From NCBI RefSeq assembly GCF_003352835.1, contig NZ_QLVD01000023.1, positions 1-64,000 of the forward strand: a stretch of 64,000 nt of DNA, written 5' to 3'. The notes below the pieces were generated by a model. That model was not told the DNA's origin. It saw only the letters and a program-made list of their open reading frames with translations, and did no database searches. Positions 57,400 through 64,000 of the stretch are shown in pieces. The stretch is from Ornithinimicrobium murale. GTDB taxonomy: Bacteria > Actinomycetota > Actinomycetes > Actinomycetales > Dermatophilaceae. The position numbers and the translations under genes are program-made. How positions within the stretch are numbered: position 1 is the stretch's first letter; each line of letters begins with the position of its first letter.

Positions 57400-59508
57400 T
57401 CAGTCCTCGTCGTCGAGCTTGACCGAGGAGGTCTGCTGCACCTGCACGAGGAACTCGTGGTTGGACTTGGTCTTTCGGAGCCGGTCCAGCAGCAGCTCGA
57501 CGGCCTGCTGGGAGTCGAGCGCCGAGAGCACGCGGCGCAGCTTCCACATGATCTTCAGCTCCTCGGAGCCCATCAGGATCTCCTCGCGGCGCGTGCCGGA
57601 GGGGTTCACGTCGATGGCCGGGAAGATGCGGCGGTCCGCCAGCTGGCGGGACAGGCGCAGCTCCATGTTGCCGGTGCCCTTGAACTCCTCGAAGATGACC
57701 TCGTCCATCTTGGAGCCGGTCTCCACCAGGGCGGTCGCCAGGATGGTCAGCGAGCCGCCGTGCTCGATGTTGCGGGCGGCACCGAAGAACCGCTTCGGCG
57801 GGTAGAGCGCGCTGGAGTCGACACCACCGGACAGGATGCGCCCGCTGGCCGGGGCGGCCAGGTTGTAGGCGCGACCCAGGCGGGTGATCGAGTCGAGCAG
57901 GACGACGACGTCGCCGCCCATCTCGACCAGACGCTTGGCCCGCTCGATGGCCAGCTCGGCCACGGTGGTGTGGTCGTCGGCCGGACGGTCGAAGGTGGAG
58001 GCGATGACCTCACCCTTGACCGTGCGCTGCATGTCGGTGACCTCCTCGGGGCGCTCGTCCACCAGGACGATCATCAGGTGCGCCTCGGGGTTGTTCTGCG
58101 TGATCGCGTTCGCGATCGACTGCAGGATGAGGGTCTTGCCCGCCTTGGGCGGGGAGACGATCAGGCCACGCTGTCCCTTGCCGATCGGGCTGACCAGGTC
58201 GATCATCCGCGTCGTCAGGTTCTTCTGCTCGGTCTCCAGCCGCAGACGGTCCTGGGGGTAGAGCGGGGTCAGCTTGGAGAACTCCGCACGGCCCTTGGCC
58301 TCCTCCGGGGACTGGCCGTTGACAGTGTCGAGACGGACCAGTGCGTTGTACTTCTGGCGGTCGCCGCGCCCCCCGGAGTGCTGCTGCTGGCCGTCGGCCT
58401 TGATCGCACCGGTGACCGCGTCACCCTTGCGCAGACCGTTCTTGCGGACCATGCCCATCGGGACGTAGACATCGCTCGGGCCGGGCAGGTAACCGGTGGT
58501 GCGGATGAAGCCGTAGTTGTCGAGGATGTCCAGGACACCGGCGACGGGGACGAGCACGTCCTCCTCGCTGTAGCTGGTCTCCTGCTCGTCGGCGTAGTTG
58601 TCGTTGTCGCCCCGGTTACGACCGCGCTTGCGGTCCCGGCCCCGCTGACGGCTGCGGCGGCGGCCGCGGCCACCGTCCTCGTCGTCGAAGCGGTTGCCGC
58701 GGTTGTTCTGGCCGCCCTGGCGGTTGTCACCCTGGCGGTTGTCACCCTGGCGGTTGTCGTCGCCGCCCTGCCGGTCCTGCTGACCACCGCGGTTGTCCTG
58801 GCGGTTGTCGTCACGGCCACCCTGCTGGTTGCCGCCCTGGCGGTTGTCGTCACGGCCACCCTGCTGGTTGCCGCCCTGGCGGTTGTCCTGCTGGCCACCG
58901 CGGTTGTCCTGCTGACGGTTGTCCTGGCGGTTGTCCTCACCGCCGCCCTGCTGGTTGCCGCCCTGGCGGTTGTCCTGCTGACGGTTGTCGCGCTGGCCAC
59001 GGCCCTGACGGCCACTGTCCCGGGACTCGTCCCGGCCACCATCGCGGGACTCGTCGCGCGGCTCACGGTCCTGGCGGGGCTGCTGGCTGTCAGAGTCGCT
59101 CGGAGCGTCCTGCGCGGGGGCGCTGTCGTCCTTGCCCGCGGCGCGTGACTGCGGCGCACCGGCCGCAGCTGCGACACGGCGCGAGCGGCGCGGCGCCCGC
59201 TGCTCGGGCTCCGTGGCGCCTGTCCCCTCAGCGGCCTGGGGAGCGGTGGAACGGTCGTTGGTCTGAGGCGTCTCGTCGCGCGCCGCGGCCGGAGCGGCCT
59301 TCTCGGCGGCTGGCGCAGTCTTGCTGGTCGCGGTCGTGTTGCCGCCCTCCCGCCTGGCCCTGATCGCTTCGACGAGGTCCGCCTTACGCATCTTGGGAGA
59401 CACGGTGATGCCCATGCTCCCGGCCAGGGACTGCAGCTCAGCAACGCGCATCGAGCTCAAAGAGCCCCCGGAGCGGCTCGGTGCAGCGGTTTCGGTGGTG
59501 TCTGTCAC
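57400..59508 (-). CDS. rho: Transcription termination factor Rho with large low-complexity insertion
   Basis: 702-residue Rho (E. coli 419). The N-terminus (MRVAELQSLAGSMGITVSPKMRKADLVEAI) is the Rho N domain, with an Ala/Pro stretch after it. Residues about 140-300 are an Arg/Asn/Gln/Gly/Asp insert (GGNQQGGRDDNRQ units), then RRRSRQRGRDRKRGRNR. RNA-binding and ATPase domains follow: GYLPGPSDVYVPMGMVRKNGLRKGDAV, Walker A LIVSPPKAGKT (about 450), MIVLVDERPEEVTDM, GGVDSSALYPPKRFFGAARN (the Q/R-loop region). Actinobacterial Rho proteins carry such inserts, which raise RNA affinity. GTG 59508 is chosen because upstream codons lack Rho homology. Confidence 0.96.
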   Translation of the reverse strand: MTDTTETAAPSRSGGSLSSMRVAELQSLAGSMGITVSPKMRKADLVEAIRARREGGNTTATSKTAPAAEKAAPAAARDETPQTNDRSTAPQAAEGTGATEPEQRAPRRSRRVAAAAGAPQSRAAGKDDSAPAQDAPSDSDSQQPRQDREPRDESRDGGRDESRDSGRQGRGQRDNRQQDNRQGGNQQGGGEDNRQDNRQQDNRGGQQDNRQGGNQQGGRDDNRQGGNQQGGRDDNRQDNRGGQQDRQGGDDNRQGDNRQGDNRQGGQNNRGNRFDDEDGGRGRRRSRQRGRDRKRGRNRGDNDNYADEQETSYSEEDVLVPVAGVLDILDNYGFIRTTGYLPGPSDVYVPMGMVRKNGLRKGDAVTGAIKADGQQQHSGGRGDRQKYNALVRLDTVNGQSPEEAKGRAEFSKLTPLYPQDRLRLETEQKNLTTRMIDLVSPIGKGQRGLIVSPPKAGKTLILQSIANAITQNNPEAHLMIVLVDERPEEVTDMQRTVKGEVIASTFDRPADDHTTVAELAIERAKRLVEMGGDVVVLLDSITRLGRAYNLAAPASGRILSGGVDSSALYPPKRFFGAARNIEHGGSLTILATALVETGSKMDEVIFEEFKGTGNMELRLSRQLADRRIFPAIDVNPSGTRREEILMGSEELKIMWKLRRVLSALDSQQAVELLLDRLRKTKSNHEFLVQVQQTSSVKLDDED

Positions 59509-59854
59509 GAAGGTTTCCTTCTCCCTCGGAGGGGCCCGCACCATGCGTGGCCCAGGGGTAACAAGGGTGATCCGGCTCTTGCCGGCCCGAGTGGGAATCA
59601 CCGACCAGTGCGAGGCGATGTGACCACGCGAGAAGCGCGTGGCTGCACCACATGCATGGTGGTGGGATCACTACACGAGAACCACGGGCTGATCCCGCAG
59701 CGTCATTCGCGAGTGTGTCTTCACGGTATCACTTGTTGGTCCACACCTCGAATACGCGCTCCGACACACCGGTGGCAGGCCACCCCGGGCACACCTGTGG
59801 CAGGCCCGCCGGGGACATCGGACTGGCGGGAGCGTCGGGGCTCCGGTCCGTGGC
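59509..59854. other. Rho upstream region (346 bp, no gene)
   Basis: No convincing frame on either strand. Near the aldehyde dehydrogenase stop are two imperfect direct repeats of about 24 bp (GTGGCAGGCC-type, at about 59769 and 59797). In the middle GATACC on the minus strand (about 59725-59730) could be the rho -10. The remainder would be a leader of roughly 200 nt, consistent with known autoregulation of rho through its leader in other bacteria. Confidence 0.4.
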
Positions 59855-61309
59855 TCAGCCGAGCTTGACGTTGACCTGCTTGATCTGGGTGAACCCTTCC
59901 AGCATGCCCTCCAGGGAGAGCTCGCGACCGATGCCGCTGGTCTTCATGCCACCGTAGGACTGGCCGACGACCTGACCGCCGCCCTGGTTGACCTGGACCC
60001 AGCCGGAGTCGATCTGGTGGGCCATTGTCAGCGCGCGGTCCAGATTCTTGGAGAAGACGAACGCCGCCAGGCCGTAGTGCGAGTCGTTGGCCATCGACAC
60101 GACCTCTTCCTGGCCCTTCCACGGGATGACCGCCAGGACGGGCCCAAAGATCTCCTCCTGCGCGATCCGCCAGTCATTGGAGACCTGGGTGAGGATCATC
60201 GGCGCGTGGTAGAACCCAGGCGGACCGACCTGCAGGGCCGGCCGACCGTCATACGCCACCTCGACGCCCTCCTGAGCGAGGCCGTCCTCGATGTAGCCCT
60301 GCACCCGGTCCCACTGCTTGGCGTTGATGATGCAACCGATGTCGGAGGCCTCCTCGCGGGGGTCGCCCACGACCAGCTGCTCGGTGCGGGCGACCAGCTT
60401 GGCGAGGAACTCATCGTGCACCTCCTCGTGCAGGAACAGGCGTGAGCCGGTGGTGCAGCTCTGGCTCTGCCGGGCGAACCGACTCGCCAGGAGCACCTGC
60501 TCGACGACCTCGTCGGTGCACGAGTCGGCGTCCACGATGCAGGGCGACTTGCCGCCGAGCTCCAGGGAGGTGTGCGCCAGCCGGGCCCCGGCCTTGGCTG
60601 CCACCTGGTGCCCGACGAGCGTCGACCCGGTGAAGGAGACCTTGTCCACGTCCTCGTGCTGGACGAGGGCCTCGCCGATCTCGGCGCCGTAGCCGGTGAC
60701 GACATTGAGCACACCGGGTGGCAGGTGCTCGGCGCAGATCCGGGCGAGCTCCAGGATGGTCAGCGGTGCGTCCTCGGCAGCCTTGAGCACCATGGTGTTG
60801 CCGGCCACGAGGGCGCCGGGCACCTTGAACCCGGCAATCATCAGCGGGCTGTTCCACGGCAGGATGCCGGCGACGACCCCGAGGGGCTGGCGCCTGGTGT
60901 ACTGCAGCTGGCCGTCGGCGGTCGGCAGCACGGTGCCCTTCACCTCGCCCGCGACTCCCGCCATATAACGGAAGCACGCGACCAGGTTGAGCGCCTCCGG
61001 GCGGGCCTGGGTCCGGATCGCGTTGCCGGTGTCCAGGGCCGTCAGCGTGGCCAGGTCCTCGACGTGCTCCTCGAGGGAGTCCGCGATCCGCAGGAGCGCC
61101 CGCTGGCGCTCGGTGAAGGACAACGCGGCCCAAGCCGGGAACGCAGCCCGGGCTGCCCTCACCGCTCGATCGGCGTCCTCGGCCCGGGCACGCGGCGTCG
61201 TGGCGATCACCACGTTGCGGTCGGTCGGTGTGATCACCTCGAGGGTCTCACCGGATGCCGCAGGCACCCACTCGCCGCCAATGTGCATCAACTGCTCGTC
61301 CACGTCCAC
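59855..61309 (-). CDS. Aldehyde dehydrogenase family protein
   Basis: About 484-residue NAD(P)-dependent ALDH. Oxyanion Asn in GILPWNSPLMIAGFK, cofactor segment VSFTGSTLVGHQVA, general base Glu in SLELGGKSPCIV, catalytic Cys in SQSCTTGSRLF, and the EEIFGPVLAVIPW and SGIGRELSLEGM segments are in order. Substrate unknown; the AMxG/betaine-aldehyde-like group is possible. It occupies the place of thrC-thrB between hom and rho. The start is ambiguous: GTG 61309 (used), GTG 61303 or ATG 61288; none has a good ribosome-binding site, and the first abuts repeat E7. Upstream readthrough of the frame translates E7 and is rejected. Confidence 0.9.
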   Translation of the reverse strand: MDVDEQLMHIGGEWVPAASGETLEVITPTDRNVVIATTPRARAEDADRAVRAARAAFPAWAALSFTERQRALLRIADSLEEHVEDLATLTALDTGNAIRTQARPEALNLVACFRYMAGVAGEVKGTVLPTADGQLQYTRRQPLGVVAGILPWNSPLMIAGFKVPGALVAGNTMVLKAAEDAPLTILELARICAEHLPPGVLNVVTGYGAEIGEALVQHEDVDKVSFTGSTLVGHQVAAKAGARLAHTSLELGGKSPCIVDADSCTDEVVEQVLLASRFARQSQSCTTGSRLFLHEEVHDEFLAKLVARTEQLVVGDPREEASDIGCIINAKQWDRVQGYIEDGLAQEGVEVAYDGRPALQVGPPGFYHAPMILTQVSNDWRIAQEEIFGPVLAVIPWKGQEEVVSMANDSHYGLAAFVFSKNLDRALTMAHQIDSGWVQVNQGGGQVVGQSYGGMKTSGIGRELSLEGMLEGFTQIKQVNVKLG

Positions 61310-61310
61310 T

Positions 61311-61367
61311 CCAATTCTTGGGGAGGTTTGGACCGCTCCATCACCATTTTTGGGGAGGATCGGCACG
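61311..61367 (+). repeat. Repeat element E7 (two direct units) between hom and the aldehyde dehydrogenase
   Basis: Units at 61311-61335 and 61344-61367 (33 bp pitch), oriented from the aldehyde dehydrogenase start towards the hom stop (9 bp away), i.e. antisense to both genes. This is the only element not reading away from a stop codon; it resembles one half of an inverted pair whose partner is missing. Confidence 0.85.
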
Positions 61368-61376
61368 GCTCCCGCC

Positions 61377-62375
61377 CTAGTCTCGCGCAGCCACCCTGGA
61401 CCGCGCCACGTTGACCACGTCGCCGAGCACGGCCGACGCGGTCTCATCGCCACCGGCACCGGCACCCGAGAGCCGCAGGCTCCCGGCCGACTCGGCCTCG
61501 ATGATCACCATGTTGGTGCCCTCCCGGGTGAGCCCGAAGGGATGGTCGGCCGCGACCGGGGTCGGCCGCACCGCCACCTCGACGCGCCGCGCGGAGGGAG
61601 GCCCGGAACACCACGCGGACGCGATCAGCTTGATCACCTGGCCGGTGCCGCGAGCGTTCTCGAAGTCGGCGTCGGTCAGTCCGGTGATCCCCTCGCGCTG
61701 CACATCCTCCAGCCCGACGTCCTCGCCCCAGGCAACGCGCGCCAGGAGCACGATCTTGGCCGCGGCGTCCAGCCCGTCGAGGTCCTCCGCGGGGTCGGCC
61801 TCGAGATATCCCAGGTCACCCGCCTGCTGCACCGCTTCCTGGAAGGGCACACCCAGCCGGGCAACCATGTCGAGGATGTAGTTGGTCGAGCCGTTGACGA
61901 TGCCGCTGATCGACAGGATCTTGTCACCGGCCAGCGCCTGGTTCACCGTGCGCATCACCGGCACGGCGGCGACCACGGCGGCCTCGTACTCCAGGGAGCG
62001 CCCGGCCCGGTCAGCCAGGTCCTGCAGCTCGACGCCGTGCTGGGCCAGCAACTGCTTGTTGGCGGTGACCACGTCGGCACCCGCGGCGAGGGCGCGCTCG
62101 ATCAGCCCACGAGCAGGCTGTATGCCGCCCATCACCTCCACGACGACGTCCGCCTGATCGACCAGGGACTCTGGGTCGTCGGTGAGGAGTCCCTGGGGGA
62201 CCCCGGCCAGGTCACGGGGGCGACTCACGTCGCGCACCGCGATGCCGGTCAGCTCCAGCGGAGCCCCGACCCGTTGCTCGAGCAGATCTGCCCGGTCGGT
62301 CAGCCGGCGCGCGACGGCGGCGCCGACGGTGCCGGCGCCGAGGAGCGCGACGCGCACGGCGGGCACGGCACTCAC
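61377..62375 (-). CDS. hom: Homoserine dehydrogenase lacking the C-terminal ACT domain
   Basis: 332-residue NAD(P)-dependent homoserine dehydrogenase: VRVALLGAGTVGAAVARRL, VVEVMGGIQPARGLIERAL, VVTANKQLLAQHG, the catalytic core SISGIVNGSTNYIL, GDLGYLEADPAEDLDGLDAAAKIVLLARVAWG and the C-terminal LSGAGAGGDETASAVLGDVVNVAR. Typical actinobacterial enzymes are about 430-440 residues with an ACT domain that binds threonine for feedback control; here the frame ends exactly after the catalytic part, 9 bp before repeat E7. The GTG start overlaps the argS TGA (GTGA). lysA, thrC and thrB, usual neighbours, are absent. Confidence 0.92.
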   Translation of the reverse strand: MSAVPAVRVALLGAGTVGAAVARRLTDRADLLEQRVGAPLELTGIAVRDVSRPRDLAGVPQGLLTDDPESLVDQADVVVEVMGGIQPARGLIERALAAGADVVTANKQLLAQHGVELQDLADRAGRSLEYEAAVVAAVPVMRTVNQALAGDKILSISGIVNGSTNYILDMVARLGVPFQEAVQQAGDLGYLEADPAEDLDGLDAAAKIVLLARVAWGEDVGLEDVQREGITGLTDADFENARGTGQVIKLIASAWCSGPPSARRVEVAVRPTPVAADHPFGLTREGTNMVIIEAESAGSLRLSGAGAGGDETASAVLGDVVNVARSRVAARD

Positions 62376-64000
62376 ATCCGCTCCGGGGCGGTGACGCCCA
62401 GCAGTCCCAGGCCGTTGGCCAGCACCTGCCGGGTGGCGTCGTTGAGCCACAGCCGGGTGCGGTGCAGGTCGGTGATCTCCTCGTGCTGGTCCGTGGGGCG
62501 GACCCGGCACTCGTCGTACCACTTGTGGAAGGAGGCGGCCAGGGACTCCAGGTAGCGCGCCACCCGGTGGGGTTCCCGCAGGGTCGCGGCCTGAGCCACG
62601 ACCCGCGGGAAGTCGCCGAGCGCCGCGAGCAGAGTGGCCTCGGCCTCGTGGTTCAGCAAGGAGGGGTCGAACCCGTCGGTGCGGTGGACGCCGTCCTCAC
62701 CGGCCAGGCGTGCCACGTTGCAGGTGCGCGCGTGGGCGTACTGCACGTAGAAGACCGGGTTGTCGTTGCTCCGCTTGCGCATCTCCTCGCCGTCCAGGTC
62801 CAGCGGGGAGTCGGCGGGGTAGCGGGCCAGGGAGTAGCGCAGCGGGTCGGACCCGATCCACTCGAGCAGGTCGGTGAGATAGATGGCGTTGCCGCGCCGT
62901 TTGCCCATCCGGGCACCGGCGATCGTGATCAGCTGACCGATCAGGATCTCGATGTTGACCTGCGGATCGTCGCCCGCGCACGCGGCGATCGCCTTGAGGC
63001 GACCAACGTAGCCATGGTGGTCGGCGCCGAGCAGATAGATCTTCTCCGGGAAGCCGCGGTCCTTCTTGCTCAGGTAGTACGCCGCATCGGAGGCGAAGTA
63101 GGTGGGCACCCCGTTGGCGCGGATGAGCACGCGGTCGCGGTCGTCACCGAAGTCGGTGGTGCGCAGCCAGACCGCGCCGTCCTGGTCGAAGACGTGGCCC
63201 TGCTCACGCAGCCGCTCCACGGCCTGCTCCACGGCACCGTCGTGCAGGGTGCGCTCGGAGAACCAGACGTCGAAGTGCACCTGGAAGCTGTCCAGGGTCT
63301 CCTGCATCTGTGCGAGCTGGAGCCGGTAGCCCAGTTCCCGGGCCACCTGGACCTGCTCGTCCGCGGGCAGCTCCAGCAGGTCCGGGCGCTCGGCGAGCAC
63401 TCCGGCGGCCAGCCCCTCGACATACTCACCGGGGTAGCCGCCCTCGGGCACCTCCGTGCCGGCGGCACGGGCCACGATCGAGGCGCCGAAGAGGTCCATC
63501 TGGTGGCCGGCGTCATTGGTGTAGTGCTCGGCGGTGACCTCGGCACCCGAGGCGAGCAGCAGGCGGCGGATCGCGTCGCCGAGTGCCGCCCAACGGGTGT
63601 GCCCGATGTGCAGTGGGCCGGTCGGGTTCGCCGAGACGAACTCCAGGTTGAGGACCCGGCCCTGCATCGTCTGGTTGCTGCCGAACGTCGCACCCGCATC
63701 CACGATGCTGCGAGCCAGCTCACCGGCGCTCGCGGCGTCCAGGGTGATGTTGAGGAAGCCCGGTCCGGCGACCTCCACCGCGGCGATCCCGTCCACCGCA
63801 CCCAGTCGTCCGGCGAGGTCGGTCGCCAGGTCGCGCGGTGGCACACCGGCCGGTTTGGCCAGTTGCAGCGCGATATTCGTGGACCAGTCGCCGTGCTCCC
63901 TACTCCTGGGTCGCTCGACGCGCACCTCACGCGGAACCTCGACGGTGAGGTCGCCGGCGGCGACGGCCTGGTCGAGGGCGGCAATGATGGCTGCGGCGAG
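62372..64000 (-). CDS. argS: Arginyl-tRNA synthetase (5' end outside the window)
   Basis: 542 codons of class I ArgRS, lacking only the first residues; the frame is open to the right edge (IIAALDQAVAAGDLTVEVPRE is the start of the N-terminal Add1 domain). Signatures: HGDWSTNIALQLAKPAG, FVSANPTGPLHIGHTRWAALGDAI (HIGH), TDFGDDRDRVLIRANGVPTYFASDAAYYLSKKDRG, LGADHHGYVGRLKA, the KMSKS-equivalent region MGKRRGNAIYL, and the anticodon-binding DALR end HKWYDECRV...VLANGLGLLGVTAPERM. Its stop overlaps the hom GTG start, so the two are coupled. Confidence 0.96.
   Translation of the reverse strand, partial: LAAAIIAALDQAVAAGDLTVEVPREVRVERPRSREHGDWSTNIALQLAKPAGVPPRDLATDLAGRLGAVDGIAAVEVAGPGFLNITLDAASAGELARSIVDAGATFGSNQTMQGRVLNLEFVSANPTGPLHIGHTRWAALGDAIRRLLLASGAEVTAEHYTNDAGHQMDLFGASIVARAAGTEVPEGGYPGEYVEGLAAGVLAERPDLLELPADEQVQVARELGYRLQLAQMQETLDSFQVHFDVWFSERTLHDGAVEQAVERLREQGHVFDQDGAVWLRTTDFGDDRDRVLIRANGVPTYFASDAAYYLSKKDRGFPEKIYLLGADHHGYVGRLKAIAACAGDDPQVNIEILIGQLITIAGARMGKRRGNAIYLTDLLEWIGSDPLRYSLARYPADSPLDLDGEEMRKRSNDNPVFYVQYAHARTCNVARLAGEDGVHRTDGFDPSLLNHEAEATLLAALGDFPRVVAQAATLREPHRVARYLESLAASFHKWYDECRVRPTDQHEEITDLHRTRLWLNDATRQVLANGLGLLGVTAPERM

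Noticed and set aside
57457-59148. 563-codon plus-strand frame opposite rho with a very hydrophobic valine/leucine repeat tract
   Set aside because: The hydrophobic repeats are just the complement of the Arg/Asn/Gln repeats in the Rho insert; rho itself is unambiguous.
61310-61465. Aldehyde dehydrogenase N-terminal extension, or fusion with hom
   Set aside because: It would translate E7 antisense and hom antisense sequence; ALDH homology starts at HIGGEWVPAASGE.

Overview
The window is high-GC DNA (about 70 %) with dense genes, GTGA/ATGA stop-start overlaps and -10-like TAnnnT hexamers placed 6-7 nt before many start codons. The families (GlgE, EndoMS/NucS, DUF2550, actinobacterial-type Rho) point to an actinomycete. 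The order argS-hom-...-rho-rpmE-prfA-prmC-sua5-...-wecA-atpI-atpBEFHAGDC-DUF2550-pduO follows the Mycobacterium tuberculosis Rv1292-Rv1314 order, with local gains and losses. I would guess Micrococcales (an Intrasporangiaceae/Ornithinimicrobium-like genome), but genus is inference.

Layout. 1-4136: etfA (cut by the edge), etfB, a PadR regulator with its membrane partner, a VOC protein, an enoyl-CoA hydratase and a YbjN-like protein. 4171-19765: a glycogen/alpha-glucan block with glgX, glgP, and glgE-treS-mak/glgB-pgm. It covers the GlgE route (trehalose to maltose to maltose-1-phosphate to alpha-glucan to branched glucan) plus debranching and phosphorolysis. Mak and GlgB are one 1298-residue reading frame. 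19875-38824: CnoX-like co-chaperone, lipoprotein, and an acyl-CoA/B12 block: an isobutyryl-CoA-mutase-type large subunit, MeaB chaperone, thiolase, methylmalonyl-CoA epimerase, 3-hydroxyacyl-CoA dehydrogenase and PduO adenosyltransferase. Interspersed are an AI-2E-family transporter, NucS, a gamma-glutamyltransferase-family protein and a STAS protein. 38837-47273: DUF2550 protein and the complete F1Fo ATP synthase operon with AtpI and AtpZ, preceded by a textbook CRP/GlxR-type palindrome. 47422-54430: wecA, glyA, sua5, a pentapeptide-repeat protein, a tiny membrane protein, prmC, prfA, rpmE. 54589-57318: a cobalt-type nitrile hydratase operon, an SRPBCC protein and a divergent HxlR regulator, sitting between rpmE and rho. 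57400-64000: rho with a very long low-complexity insert, an aldehyde dehydrogenase, a short homoserine dehydrogenase and argS (5' end outside).

Three layers of structure are not explained by ordinary genes. (1) A dispersed repeat family, core TTTTGGGGAGGTTCGGACC, is present at seven loci (about 19 units). It is nearly always placed immediately after a stop codon, tandemly spaced at 32 +/- 1 bp, and often in two-plus-two inverted arrangement. One copy is translated as the linker of the Mak-GlgB fusion; two inverted halves bracket a 1.4-kb accessory insert between glgX and glgP; one lies at the breakpoint where hom ends early and thrC/thrB are absent. (2) The octamer CGGCATAC (either strand) occurs about 33 times by eye, far above composition expectation, in coding and noncoding DNA, and even forces rare ATA isoleucine codons. 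(3) There are two further tandem-repeat blocks (52-bp and 32-bp units). No tRNA, rRNA, CRISPR array, prophage or transposase was seen.
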